A DNA stretch of 64,000 nucleotides, taken from assembly GCF_000833025.1 (NCBI RefSeq), contig NZ_CP010817.1:2356001-2420000 (forward strand), written 5' to 3'. This document shows positions 34,546-44,496 of the stretch, one piece after another. The notes beneath the pieces are model-generated. The model made no database searches. It saw only the letters and a list, made by a program, of their open reading frames with translations, and was not told the DNA's origin. The translations under genes and the position numbers were made by a program. The DNA comes from Myroides profundi. GTDB taxonomy: Bacteria; Bacteroidota; Bacteroidia; Flavobacteriales; Flavobacteriaceae. The number at the start of each line of letters is the position of its first letter. Positions within the stretch are counted from its first letter, which is position 1.

Positions 34546-35892
34546 CTATAATCTACTATCCACTTCTCTTTCCAATACTCCTTTTACATCATATACAACA
34601 GACACCTCTTTCTTTAAACTATCAATATCTAATACTAATAGTTCTTTATGAGCTACACCCAATACCACAGCATCATAACGCTTAGTATTAGCTGGATAGC
34701 GGTGATCTTCTGTTTGTTGCTCCTTAGGTTGGATAGCCTCAATAGTATTATGACTCATTACACCATATTCATGCATTACTTCTGCTGGATTAGCCCATGG
34801 ATCATAAGTAGTTACTTTCACTCCATAGTCTTCTAAAGCAGCAATTACATCCACAATCTTAGTATTACGCACATCAGGGCAGTTCTCTTTAAATGTTACT
34901 CCTAACATTAACACATCTGCCTTGCTTACATTGATACCTTTTTTAATCATTGTTTTCACTACTTGAGAAGCTACATATTCTCCCATAGAGTCATTCAGAC
35001 GACGACCCGCTAAGATAATCTCAGGGTGATACCCTTTTTCCATTGCTTTTTGTGCTAAATAGTATGGATCTACCCCAATACAGTGCCCTCCTACTAAACC
35101 TGGTTTAAACGGTAAAAAGTTCCACTTTGTACCTGCTGCTTCTAATACAGCATGTGTATCAATATCTAATAAATTAAAAATCTTTGCTAATTCATTCACA
35201 AAAGCAATATTAATATCACGTTGAGAGTTCTCAATTACTTTAGCCGCTTCAGCTACCTTAATCGTTGGAGCCAGATGAGTACCTGCTGTTATCACAGCTT
35301 TATAGATATCATTTACCACTACTCCTATCTCCGGCGTGCTACCTGAAGTTACTTTTAATATCTTCTCTACCGTATGTTCTTTATCTCCTGGATTAATTCG
35401 TTCTGGTGAATATCCACAGAAGAAATCTTCATTAAATTTTAATCCTGATACTCTTTCTAGTACAGGTACACATTCTTCCTCAGTTACTCCAGGATATACT
35501 GTTGATTCATAAATCACAATATCTCCTTTTTTTAACACTTTCCCTACTGTCTCAGAAGACTTGTATAAAGGTGTCAGATCAGGACGATTATGTTTGTCTA
35601 CAGGTGTAGGTACAGTTACTACATATACATTACAGTCTGTAATATCTCCAATATCATAAGAACAGAACAGTCCTTTCACTCCTCCATGTAATACAGGATT
35701 AGTATCAACTAAAGCAGACTGAAGCACTTCATCAGACACTTCTAATGTACTATCTTTTCCTTCTCTTAATTCTGCAATACGTCCTTTGTTAATATCAAAA
35801 CCTACTGTAGGGAATTTAGTCCCAAACAATCGCGCTAAAGGTAATCCTACATATCCTAACCCTATAATTGCAATTTTATGTTGTGTACTCAT
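34546..35892 (-). CDS. UDP-HexNAc 6-dehydrogenase, TviB/WbpO type
   Basis: A 448-residue NAD-dependent enzyme oxidising C6 of a UDP-N-acetylhexosamine to the uronic acid in two steps. The Rossmann motif GLGYVGLPLA lies at 11-20, YESTVYPG at about 128-135, and the catalytic Cys271 in GLVGGHCIGVDPYYLA. The C-terminal UDP-binding domain includes MLGVTFKENCPDVRNTKI. This subclass (TviB, WbpO) acts on UDP-GlcNAc or UDP-GalNAc, and pairs with the WbpP-like epimerase at 37765-38733. The likely product is UDP-GalNAcA. Its carboxylate may be the substrate of one of the ATP-grasp enzymes. Confidence 0.9.
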   Translation of the reverse strand: MSTQHKIAIIGLGYVGLPLARLFGTKFPTVGFDINKGRIAELREGKDSTLEVSDEVLQSALVDTNPVLHGGVKGLFCSYDIGDITDCNVYVVTVPTPVDKHNRPDLTPLYKSSETVGKVLKKGDIVIYESTVYPGVTEEECVPVLERVSGLKFNEDFFCGYSPERINPGDKEHTVEKILKVTSGSTPEIGVVVNDIYKAVITAGTHLAPTIKVAEAAKVIENSQRDINIAFVNELAKIFNLLDIDTHAVLEAAGTKWNFLPFKPGLVGGHCIGVDPYYLAQKAMEKGYHPEIILAGRRLNDSMGEYVASQVVKTMIKKGINVSKADVLMLGVTFKENCPDVRNTKIVDVIAALEDYGVKVTTYDPWANPAEVMHEYGVMSHNTIEAIQPKEQQTEDHRYPANTKRYDAVVLGVAHKELLVLDIDSLKKEVSVVYDVKGVLEREVDSRL

Positions 35893-35927
35893 TTGTTTTA
35901 AATTTTCGGAATTATTATTCTACTATA

Positions 35928-37760
35928 TTAAAATTGAATATTGTTTTTCTTTAAGAAATCTATAAATTCTTCACTATGTATTCTTCCTAACTTACGACTA
36001 CCATAGATATTCCAGTGACCATCATCATAATAGGCTATAGTATCATTTATAAAAGGAAGATCCTTGTCTTTATTAAAATCGAATTCTATTTTATATAATT
36101 TATCTGGGTATTTATTTAATAGCTGATTAATATACTCTTGCTCCTTACTAATATATTTTCTATTCCCACCATAATGATTATTTTGAACTATAGATCTATT
36201 AATTCTCAGCGGATTAATATCAAATACTGGATAATCCCCTAATAAAAGAACCCTTTGATTATGTCTTAATCCTTTTATTAAATTTTCCAATGCGCTTTCA
36301 TTACTTGGAAAATCGTAAGCCCAAATGGAGCATATAATAATTAAATTACTACGCTTTAAAATACTATCAGTTTCTATAGATAACCTTTTATATTGATCAT
36401 ATAACCTTTCTGTTTGAAACTCTTCTTTTCTAATACCTTTAAAAGTCGGTACTCTATCATTTGTTATACTACTAAAAGAGAAATCATTCATTTTTCCTAT
36501 TTCATCTAAAAATCCCTTATAAGCAAGAGCATGACTGTCTCCAATTAAGCATATTGAAGGAAATGATTTTCCTTCTAATGCTCCATACACGCCAATTTCT
36601 AAAAATGTTGGTCCATGAGAATCTAAACCAAAAGTAGGTTTAGAATATATCATTGGTATTGGAGACAAATAATTATTTAATCTAGGCATACCAAAAACCA
36701 CAATTCCTAGACCACCAATAATACCTCCAAATCGTAAAAAGAATTTCTTATTATCATAAGTTCTAAATATATTTTCCACAAAAGTATATGATAACCAAGA
36801 TAGAGTATAAGTCAAAACAATAATAAATAACACTTCATACCACATAAAATCAATACGTACGAAGTAGTATCTCACAAAAGCCATTATAGCCCAATGCCAT
36901 AAATAAATAGAATAAGATAACTCTCCTATATGAACTAATAGCTTATTCGAAAAGAAAGCATTTACCTTAGACTCTGTAGTGATTAAAATAATTCCTGTAA
37001 ATACACAAGGTAAAATCACCCATAATCCAGGAAAGTTAAAATACTCAGTATAAAATACTCCACATAACACAATTCCTATCAATGACAATATCGACACTAT
37101 ACTCTGTCTATTACCTATAAGTATTTTAATCTCTTTTGCTTTTATTGCAAAGACTGTTCCTATTAAAAACTCTGGAATGCGTGCTATTAATGAAAAATAC
37201 ATTGCACTTTGATTATTCAAAAAAGTACTATTATAGAAAGAATAACCAAATAAAGTTATAATAATAAATAAACTAACAGGTACAATATACTTCCTATTGA
37301 CTAATATCAAAAACAAAGGTAATAAAAAATAAAACTGCATCTCAATAGACAAAGTCCATGTATGTAATAAAGGATTCTCTTGACTACTCGCTCCAAAATA
37401 ATTATCTAAACTCGCTAAATAATTATTAGAATTAAAAATAGCAGCATGGAACATATTCTTACGAAGGCTCTGTATATCTCCACTTAAGTAAACCCATGCT
37501 CCAACTATTCCTACAAAAACTAAAAGCAATAGAAAAACAGGAACAATTCTTTTAATTCTTCCTATGTAAAAATCAATAAAACCAAATGTTCCTTTTTCTT
37601 TTTTATATAAAATAATACTACTTACTAAGAATCCAGAAATTACAAAGAAAATATCCACTCCAACAAATCCTCCTGTTAACCAAGAAGAGTTCAAGTGAAA
37701 AATAAAAACTAAAAGAACAGCTAAAGCTCTTAATCCTTGTATATCGTATCTAAATCCCAT
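35928..37760 (-). CDS. OafA/YrhL-type O-acyltransferase with SGNH domain
   Basis: A 610-residue membrane protein. The first 370 residues form an acyltransferase-3 domain with about ten helices, beginning MGFRYDIQGLRALAVLLVFIF; HLNSSWLTGGFVGVDIFFVISGF carries the catalytic-type region. The C-terminal 210 residues are a periplasmic SGNH hydrolase-like domain with the block ICLIGDSHALAYKGF and the Asp-x-x-His block YYDDGHWNIYG. Fused enzymes of this type acetylate surface sugars, carrying acetyl groups across the membrane and passing them to the SGNH domain. It is inserted between the epimerase and the dehydrogenase. Confidence 0.88.
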   Translation of the reverse strand: MGFRYDIQGLRALAVLLVFIFHLNSSWLTGGFVGVDIFFVISGFLVSSIILYKKEKGTFGFIDFYIGRIKRIVPVFLLLLVFVGIVGAWVYLSGDIQSLRKNMFHAAIFNSNNYLASLDNYFGASSQENPLLHTWTLSIEMQFYFLLPLFLILVNRKYIVPVSLFIIITLFGYSFYNSTFLNNQSAMYFSLIARIPEFLIGTVFAIKAKEIKILIGNRQSIVSILSLIGIVLCGVFYTEYFNFPGLWVILPCVFTGIILITTESKVNAFFSNKLLVHIGELSYSIYLWHWAIMAFVRYYFVRIDFMWYEVLFIIVLTYTLSWLSYTFVENIFRTYDNKKFFLRFGGIIGGLGIVVFGMPRLNNYLSPIPMIYSKPTFGLDSHGPTFLEIGVYGALEGKSFPSICLIGDSHALAYKGFLDEIGKMNDFSFSSITNDRVPTFKGIRKEEFQTERLYDQYKRLSIETDSILKRSNLIIICSIWAYDFPSNESALENLIKGLRHNQRVLLLGDYPVFDINPLRINRSIVQNNHYGGNRKYISKEQEYINQLLNKYPDKLYKIEFDFNKDKDLPFINDTIAYYDDGHWNIYGSRKLGRIHSEEFIDFLKKNNIQF

Positions 37761-37764
37761 ATTC

Positions 37765-38733
37765 TTATTTCAAATTCTCCCAATACCAGTTCACTGCTTC
37801 AGCTAAGCCTGTATCAATAGTGTGAGTTGGTTCGTATCCTAATAATTTTCTAGCTTTATCAACAGATGCAAGTGAATGAGGAATATCTCCTACACGATTA
37901 GGTCCATGTACCTCCTCTATATTAGCTATTTCAGCATCATACTTTGCTAAGTTGTCTTTTAAATAACCAATCAATGAATTTAAGGTAGTTCTATCTCCTA
38001 CTGCTGTATTATACACTGTATTTACCGCCTCTGGATTAGTAGTCAGCATTGCACGTTCATTCATCTGAATCACATTATCGATATACGTAAAGTCACGAGA
38101 ATAATCTCCTGTACCATTAATAGTAGGACTCTCGTGTTTCATCAATTGCTTAACAAACAAAGGAATAACAGCAGCATAAGCTCCGTTTGGATCTTGGCGA
38201 CGACCAAATACATTAAAGTAACGTAATCCTATTGTCTCGATACCATAAGTTCTAGAAAAAACATCTGCATATAATTCGTTTACATACTTTGTAACTGCAT
38301 AAGGAGAAAGTGGCTTTCCAATAATGTCTTCTACTTTAGGTAAGTTTTCTGAATCTCCATAAGTAGATGAACTAGCAGCATATACCATGCGTTTCACTCC
38401 TCCATCTCTCATAGCTACTAACATATTTAAGAATCCTGTCACATTTACATCATTAGAAGTAATAGGATCTTTTACAGAACGAGGTACAGAACCTAATGCT
38501 GCTTGATGCAATACATAGTCCATCCCTTTTACTGAACGATGACAAGTTTCTAAATCACGGATATCTCCTTCAATTAATTCATAATTTTCATTTGACAAAA
38601 AAGGCTCAATATTATATTTATGCCCAGTTGCGAAATTGTCTAAACAACGTACAAAATATCCTTTACTTAAAAAATATTCTGTCAAATTAGATCCAATGAA
38701 TCCTGCTCCACCTGTGATCAGTACTTTAGTCAT
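37765..38733 (-). CDS. UDP-N-acetylglucosamine 4-epimerase, WbpP type
   Basis: A 322-residue extended SDR enzyme. The NAD motif is GGAGFIGSN (8-16), the Ser/Thr region SSSTYG (121-126), and the catalytic Tyr145-Lys149 in SPYAVTKY. FDNFATGHKYNI-like and FNVFGRRQDPNGAYAAVIP blocks match WbpP/WbgU, which interconvert UDP-GlcNAc and UDP-GalNAc. With the TviB/WbpO-type dehydrogenase this gives a UDP-GalNAcA pathway. It is the first gene of the leftward locus, so the promoter should lie in 38734-38880. Confidence 0.9.
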   Translation of the reverse strand: MTKVLITGGAGFIGSNLTEYFLSKGYFVRCLDNFATGHKYNIEPFLSNENYELIEGDIRDLETCHRSVKGMDYVLHQAALGSVPRSVKDPITSNDVNVTGFLNMLVAMRDGGVKRMVYAASSSTYGDSENLPKVEDIIGKPLSPYAVTKYVNELYADVFSRTYGIETIGLRYFNVFGRRQDPNGAYAAVIPLFVKQLMKHESPTINGTGDYSRDFTYIDNVIQMNERAMLTTNPEAVNTVYNTAVGDRTTLNSLIGYLKDNLAKYDAEIANIEEVHGPNRVGDIPHSLASVDKARKLLGYEPTHTIDTGLAEAVNWYWENLK

Positions 38734-39207
38734 GTTTTTTAATTTATAATAAGTTCTTTTTCAGTGATATTTTATGCTATTAAACCTTTTAAAATGCCAA
38801 TAAACGACTCTATTTTCAACAGCAAGTTACAAATGTACACTTTTAAATTTTTGGGGTGCAATAAAATATTCACTTTTTGTGTAGAAGTGTTTTTTTGTTA
38901 GTTAAAAAGTTTTTTTGTGGTTTCGTTGTTTTGTTTTTTTTGTGTTTGCCTTTTCAGGTATTAATGGGTGTTGATTGTGGAGTTACGAGTGGGATCTCTC
39001 CTGTCGTCGAGATGACACGGTTTGGGATATTGTTTGGAGGGCATATATCCTCTCCTTCTCCTGTCCCAGAATTTATAATGTCCTTCCTACCATTGTGTAC
39101 CGCCTGAAGGTAATATAAATCGCACAAACATCTTACTAATTCTTTAATCTTGTAAATCTTAATATCAGAGAATAAAAGGAACGAAAAGTCAAGAGACTAT
39201 TGCATAC
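38734..39207. other. Region upstream of the polysaccharide locus
   Basis: It probably carries the locus promoter within the first 150 bp, although no clear consensus was seen. A 76-codon rightward open frame (38877-39107) has a hydrophobic start but no ribosome-binding context and an improbable second half; I do not call it a gene. No UpxY/NusG-like antiterminator gene or invertible promoter repeats were seen. Confidence 0.45.
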
Positions 39208-39245
39208 AAAAAAACGCTATATACATCATCATGCATATAGCGTTT
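39208..39245 (-). terminator. Terminator of the Ig-like lipoprotein gene
   Basis: Stem AAACGCTATAT (39212-39222) with ATATAGCGTTT (39235-39245), preceded by an A run giving a minus-strand U run, 20 bp past the stop. Confidence 0.8.
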
Positions 39246-39265
39246 ACTTTACTTCATTTCACATT

Positions 39266-40537
39266 CTATAACTTAGAAATAGTATTATAAAACATCTCTT
39301 CCGTTTTATCTTGTACATATAACTCTTTACCTGTTCGCTTGGGATGCCATCCAAAAGTCTCTCCATCTATAACCTCTGTATCAACAGCATAATCTAAAGA
39401 TACTTGGCGTTTGGTATTTGGATTTATTTTCTTTTTAGTAAAACCAATGTTTTTATCTAATTCAATTAGTGTAAAATCCCATTTACTACGAAGTTTTCTT
39501 ATACTTTCATTATATATTTCCCTACCATCGTGCCAATGTGTAAAAACAATTACACTAACAGGTTTACCTCTTTTTGTTCCATAATATTTACTATTGGGAT
39601 TATTCTTTTGTGCCTCGCAATCAGCTGAATACTTTTTAAGACAATAATCCCAATTCTGAGTGCTATTATATTGATTTCCGTTAATAGGCTCATAATCCAA
39701 ATATGATTCCCTAACTCCCTTCTGATTATATACATTCAAATTATGAGAAATATAAATAACCAAATGATTAAATTTATCTAGTGTTTCTTTTGTGTATAAT
39801 TCTCCTCTATAGATTTTATTTACATAATTATTCATTCCTACTCCGCCTCCATCAGCGTAGTTTACATGATAACTTCTTAATCTATTATAGGCATTTTTAT
39901 ACCAACTATTCTCAGGTGAAGCAAATGATGCTCCAATCATAAGTGAAGATGTTCTCTCTATATCTCCTTCAGCTGACACCTTAACCTTTATAACTCCTTT
40001 TGTCTTTTTACCTTTTACTTGAGTAATGATATTCGCTTCCCCTTCTTCTTTAGCTGTAACAATTCCTTTCTTTACAGTAGCTACTTTAGTATTCTCACTC
40101 TTCCAAATAATATCTTCTTCATCTACATTACTACTCACCAAATAATCATTCAGATCAAAACTTTTCTTTATACCTAACTCTAATTCATCTTGTATAAAGG
40201 ACATTTTGATATCATCAACAGAGATATTGAGTATTGCTTTATAATCTGTATTTTTTAAAGTAGCTATTATTACAGTAGTTCCTTTGGCTATCGCTATTAC
40301 CTTAGTAGCAACCAACTTTATAATCTTATTATTATACCCAGACCACTGTATATCATTAGGGTCTGCATTTTTGAGTACTAGGTCGTTTAATAAATTGAAG
40401 CTCTCATTTAGGAATAATTGCTTATCATTTTCTTTAAATTCAATACTGATTTTCTTCTCTTCTTTACTGTCATTATTAGGCGAACAATTAAACAATAAAA
40501 AACAAAAAAAAGTTAGTAAGGTGATTTTTGTTTTCAT
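39266..40537 (-). CDS. Lipoprotein with two Ig-like repeats and C-terminal unknown domain
   Basis: A 423-residue lipoprotein starting at the ATG at 40537, where the signal peptide MKTKITLLTFFCFLLFNC begins (lipobox Cys18); the ATG 21 bp upstream would add MKFRYIQ. Two BIG2-type repeats follow (about 30-110 and 113-190: IIKLVATKVIAIAKGTTVI, TKVATVKKGIVTAKEEGEA). Residues 200-423 form a domain with MIGASFASPENSWYKNAY, GKPVSVIVFTHWHDGREIY and FGWHPKRTGKELY. The final His block and the GASF start recall SGNH-hydrolase-like domains of Bacteroidota gut proteins, but the catalytic Ser context is not canonical. Role unknown, probably on a surface polymer. It is next to the polysaccharide locus but separately transcribed. 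Confidence 0.65.
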   Translation of the reverse strand: MKTKITLLTFFCFLLFNCSPNNDSKEEKKISIEFKENDKQLFLNESFNLLNDLVLKNADPNDIQWSGYNNKIIKLVATKVIAIAKGTTVIIATLKNTDYKAILNISVDDIKMSFIQDELELGIKKSFDLNDYLVSSNVDEEDIIWKSENTKVATVKKGIVTAKEEGEANIITQVKGKKTKGVIKVKVSAEGDIERTSSLMIGASFASPENSWYKNAYNRLRSYHVNYADGGGVGMNNYVNKIYRGELYTKETLDKFNHLVIYISHNLNVYNQKGVRESYLDYEPINGNQYNSTQNWDYCLKKYSADCEAQKNNPNSKYYGTKRGKPVSVIVFTHWHDGREIYNESIRKLRSKWDFTLIELDKNIGFTKKKINPNTKRQVSLDYAVDTEVIDGETFGWHPKRTGKELYVQDKTEEMFYNTISKL

Positions 40538-40924
40538 TTGAATATATCTAAATTTCATACCAAATTTATATACAAATCAGTTTACTTTTTAATCAACAAA
40601 AACTATTCTTATAAATACACCAAAAAACAATAAAAATACATATATAATTCAAACAAATAACACTTAAAAGTTATTAAACATAATTTAAAAGTTATTTTTA
40701 AACACAATACACATTATCACTTAACATCAAAAAATATATTTTAAATTGTAATATTTATAACCAATACATCTCCACTTAAGTAAGACTTAAACATCAAAAT
40801 ATTTCTTTGGTTTCAAATCTTATTTCTTATTTTTCTCTAAATGATATTAACTCCTCATTGAAACTGTCCCTTGAACACTTTTTTAAGGTTAAATCCTCTG
40901 AGATAAGAAGGACATAGGCTATGG
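40538..40924. other. AT-rich spacer before the IS cluster
   Basis: Nothing recognisable apart from AT-rich sequence. It marks the switch from the polysaccharide region to the insertion-sequence cluster. Confidence 0.4.
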
Positions 40925-41932
40925 ACTTTTTCTAAATGTATCTCCGTTTAATGACATAATGCTATATTTGCATTCTAAAAGAGAGAAATCATATGACCAA
41001 TCTATTTACCTTTTCAGCCGAATTTACAAGTGAAGAAGCATGCCGTTTGCACTTTAAAGAACAACGCGACAAATTAGGAGTCACTTGTCAAAGATGTGGT
41101 CATGACGCCCACTATTGGATTCAAAGTAGATGGAGCTATGAATGTAAGAAATGTCGTTCTCGTATGACTTTAAAAAGTGGAACAATAATGGAACATTCTA
41201 AGCTATCTTTTCTAATATGGTATAAAACAATGTTCTTAATGACAGCAACTAAAAAAGGCTTTTCTACTTTAGAAATTTACAAGTAATTAGGACTAAAAAG
41301 ATATGAACCAGTATGGGCAATGGTTCATAAACTTCGCAAGGCAATGGGCAATAGAGATAGCAAATATACTTTAGAAGGAATGTTAGAGATGGATCAGGGG
41401 TATTTTAAAGTAGAAGTATCTGAAATATAGAAGTCTAAAACAAAAAGTGGTCGTGGCTCTACAAGTGTCCAAAATGTTGCAATTATGGCAGAAAGTACAG
41501 TTTTAGAGGACATAAAAACAGGTGAAAAACAAAATCATGTACGCTTTTTTAAAGCTGTTGTTTTAGAAAATCATAAAGCTGAAGGTGTTAATGAAATGAT
41601 TAAGAAAAATATTCATGAAAGTAGTATTGTCTTAACTGGCAAGAGTACTTCTTATGTAGATATTTCAGATTTTGTTCAGATACATATCACTGAAAAATCA
41701 TCAGAACAAACAACAAAAGAAACTCTTAAATGGGTACATATAGCTATCAGTAATACCAAAAGAAATCTACTAAGAAATTACCATAAAATTAAACGAAAAT
41801 ATCTTCAAGCCTACTTAGATGAATTCGTTTATAAACTTAATAGAAGGTACTTTGGTGATAAGCTCTTTGATAGGCTTATTATTGCCAATATTACTGCTTA
41901 TGACTAAAAATGGAGATACATTTTTCTAATTA
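40925..41932 (+). mobile_element. IS1595-type insertion sequence, degenerate
   Basis: Imperfect inverted ends share AAATGTATCTCC (40934-40945) and GGAGATACATTT (41912-41923) around an ISXO2-like transposase. The left end also contains GGACTTTTTCT. A third, solitary copy of this end lies at 47238-47264. Exact tips and any target duplication could not be fixed. Confidence 0.65.
40993..41907 (+). pseudogene. IS1595/ISXO2-like transposase with two nonsense codons
   Basis: Reads in one frame through two stops: TAA at 41284-41286 and TAG at 41428-41430. The N-terminal zinc ribbon (CQRCGHDAHYWI, CKKCRSRMTLKSGT) and FLIWYKTMFLMTATKKGFS match the ISXO2-like family. The catalytic core begins at GMLEMDQGYFKVE (normally D-E-xx-F/G) and continues to VHIAISNTKRNLLRNYHKI, KYLQAYLDEFVYKLNRRY. 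The product cannot be made whole. Confidence 0.85.
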
Positions 41933-42036
41933 ATCATATTGGCTTATAACAAGGAAATTTGCTTCCTTTTCCACTTCTTCTTTTGAAGGTGCTTCTGTTT
42001 CTACTACCTTTTTATCATAATCTTTAAAAGATTCCT

Positions 42037-43144
42037 CTAAGTACACGACAAAAAACCAAAGCAATTGATATTTAAAGGGTTGTATTCATTTTTAGAAAGT
42101 AATAATCTTGATAGATAGTCAAGTCCAAGTTTAAATACACTAATAAGCCTATTGCCATGATTCTTGATTGTGATAGGTTTAATAGCGTCAATATAGTCTC
42201 CAATCTTATAGCACCATACAAAAGCAATCATCACTAACATGACTAGTTTTTCAAGCCTATCTATTTTTTGTAAGTGTGTATCTTCTATATTAAAGCCACT
42301 AGACTTGAAGGCTTTAAATAGTGTTTCAATCTGCCACCTTATTTTGTAAGTCTCTAAAGCTTTCTCTGGTTTATTAAACCCAATGACAATACAATAATCT
42401 ATCTTATTACCTGTGATCACTTTAGTTCTAGAGATATAACATAGCTGATTATGAATTCTAACAATCTTGTGATACTGTCTTGTTTGACCAGGTTTTAAGT
42501 TATTAAAAAGATGAGAAGCTGTTATTTCTTTCTGTTTACTGGTCAAGTAAACCTTAAAGTTATTTCGAATACGAATGTAATATTTAATCTGCTTATCATT
42601 TAGATAGCTAATCCAATCCTCTCCAACAAATTCTCTATCCGCTAAGACACAATCAATACAATCTTTGCCAAACCAATAAATAAAAGTATTAATGAGTTCT
42701 TTTCGCTCATTTGTATTTGAATTACCACGTTTATCTAGCATTTTAAATAGTATTGGAAAACACATATTCTTATAACTAATACCTAACATTAAGATGTTTA
42801 TATCTTGTTTTGCAAACTTCCAATTGGTGCGATCCATCACAAGGACATAAGATTCCTCAGTAGGAATAAGTGCAAAAATAAGTCTTGAAACCCATTCCAA
42901 CTTCAAATCGACACAAGACATAAAACGCTAAAATACGTCTATAGTTACTACTAGTTGTTGCACAGTTGTCAAATCCAGTTGATACTTTAGAAAAATTCAC
43001 GGACTTTACTTTGCATAGAGCAATGATAAATAAACAAATAAGTCGGATCCTAGCTAACCCTAATTTTCCTTTAAAATTAGCTTCTATAGTTGTTAGAAGT
43101 TCTGTATTTTTGTACTCTAGGCTGTTGTTCGTTTTTAAAGGCAT
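42037..43144 (-). pseudogene. IS4-family DDE transposase with one frameshift
   Basis: The first part (43144 to about 42920) reads MPLKTNNSLEYKNTELLTTI to NYRRILAF; the second (42921 to 42037) reads MSCVDLKLEWVSRLIFALI onward. A T4 run at about 42922-42925 adds one base between them. DDE residues are visible in VMDRTNWKF, VLADREFVG and YKIRWQIETLFKAFKSSGF (Y-R-E-K signature). Apart from the shift the protein is complete. The final stop codon falls in the target duplication outside the element. Confidence 0.85.
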
Positions 43145-43248
43145 TACGTGAGAAATAATTCTTTAATACACTGAATATCAGCCTTTTTTACAAATTACCC
43201 CGTCCTTTATTTATCTTAAAATCAACTAATTAATACTTTTGTCGTGTA
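42042..43248 (-). mobile_element. IS4-type insertion sequence with 5-bp target duplication
   Basis: Perfect terminal inverted repeat TACACGACAAAA (42042-42053) with TTTTGTCGTGTA (43237-43248), flanked by direct repeats CTAAG (42037-42041 and 43249-43253). The boundaries are therefore exact. The flanking DNA is non-coding or decayed; the codons on either side (KGIFLEES, KDYDKKVVETEA) may belong to one disrupted reading frame. Confidence 0.88.
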
Positions 43249-43325
43249 CTAAGAAGATTCCTTTCAAAAAAACAAAATTGTTGACTTTCTCTTTTTCCTA
43301 CATATTTATCTAAAAGAAAAAACAT

Positions 43326-43811
43326 TTACCACTTTACATTCTCATAGTCAAAATCATCATCGTTAAGCTCTAATCTTCTTGCGTTTGTATTTAATCTCTT
43401 GGCGTCACGCTCTAATTCTTTTCTGTAAAGATTATAACCTAAGGTTCCATAACAAGCTTTCTCTAACAGACCAGGCAAGGTTTTAAAAGCCTTTTTACCA
43501 CCATTTAACAAAAAGTATTCTAGGTTAATTTTTCTCATATAGATATACAAGCAATCATTTGAAGTGTCGATTCTACCTGTTATAAAATCTTTTAATTCAA
43601 AAGCTGTTTTTGAATCAAATTCATACATTGTTTTTTCCATCCAATATTCAAACTCTAACAAATGCGATAGTATTAGTTTATTAATTGGTATAAGGTTTTG
43701 CTTATATCTTATAGCCTGAATAAAAAATATCCCTTGAACCCACGATATACAACATTCATAATAAACAGATTCACTACCACTTAAATGCCCCGAGTTTCGT
43801 TTTAATCTACT
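43326..43811 (-). pseudogene. 3' part of an unknown gene cut by IS200
   Basis: Reads leftward as IDSRLKRNSGHLSGSESVYY, then ECCISWVQGIFFIQAIRYKQ, LEFEYWMEKTMYEFDSK, LPGLLEKACYGTLGYN and an acidic end LELNDDDFDYENVKW. No start exists because the IS200-type element replaces everything upstream. The missing beginning is found at 47270-47502, where MFYIKPTKNAIGFQLWGS leads into the same SRLKRNSGHLS segment. The intact protein would be about 230 residues. I recognise no catalytic motif; it resembles a Bacteroidota family of unknown function (possibly DUF6904). Confidence 0.65.
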
Positions 43812-44403
43812 ATCAATAAAATACCTCGGGGCAAGCCCACGAGGTATTGTTAGAACAGAGTAAGTTGACCAGAATATACTTTCTGATAATCTTTATCTGA
43901 TTTACCTTGACTTTCTACATACTTTCGTATTACTTCTTTGTTCCCATATAAGCCTACTGTATTTGCATAAAAACCACTTGTCCATAAATTACCTCTCCAT
44001 AATAATTGCTTTATTTCTGGGTGAATACAGAACATTTCACGAGCTGTTATACTCTTTATAGTATGTACTATTTGACTTAATGACAAACTTAGCACACTCT
44101 GTATCAAAAAATGAACATGGTCTGATTCATAACCTATCTCCAAAAAAGCTATCTCATATCTCTCTGATATTTCCTAACAAACTTTCACTAAACTAAGACC
44201 TGACTCATCTGTAAGTACCTTACCCCTATATTTCATAGGAAATACTATATGATACAATAGTAACGTCTTATTATGACTCTTATAAATATGTTCATCATCC
44301 ATAGAACTAAGTTACACTTTTTCAAAGTGTTTTGAAAAACCATCCGTTTTTCAAACTTTTCCTTCTGACCCCGAGGCAAGCCTCGGGGAATTCTTTAGAT
44401 TAA
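43805..44403 (-). mobile_element. IS200-type insertion sequence, second copy
   Basis: Nearly identical to the 24604-25193 element, with the left hairpin ATACCTCG..CGAGGTAT at about 43820-43848 and a perfect right hairpin CCCCGAGGC-aa-GCCTCGGGG (44369-44388), then GAATTCTTTAGATTAAAA. It separates the unknown gene fragment from the truncated mobC copy. Exact left tip uncertain. Confidence 0.78.
43850..44302 (-). pseudogene. tnpA: IS200/IS605-family transposase, nonsense mutant
   Basis: The same 151-codon frame as the intact copy, but a GAG codon (after KVC) is TAG at 44174-44176, leaving only a 97-codon downstream frame. The HUH (DHVHFL) and Tyr (KYVESQG) motifs are in the surviving part. It could be mobilised in trans by the intact copy. 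Confidence 0.85.
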
Positions 44404-44496
44404 AAATAAACCAAGTCTTTTAAGGACAAACAAACCCATTAAGAGTCAAGAAGATAAAAAAGAAGCAACAACCTATATTTTTAAAGATATAAAATT

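Noticed and set aside
38877..39107. 76-codon rightward open frame upstream of the polysaccharide locus
   Set aside because: Hydrophobic start arises from a T-rich stretch; the second half is not protein-like and no start signals are present.
42857..42925. Programmed frameshift in the IS4-type transposase
   Set aside because: A T4 run is a weak slip site, IS4-family elements normally use one frame, and there is no downstream stimulator; a simple one-base mutation is likelier.
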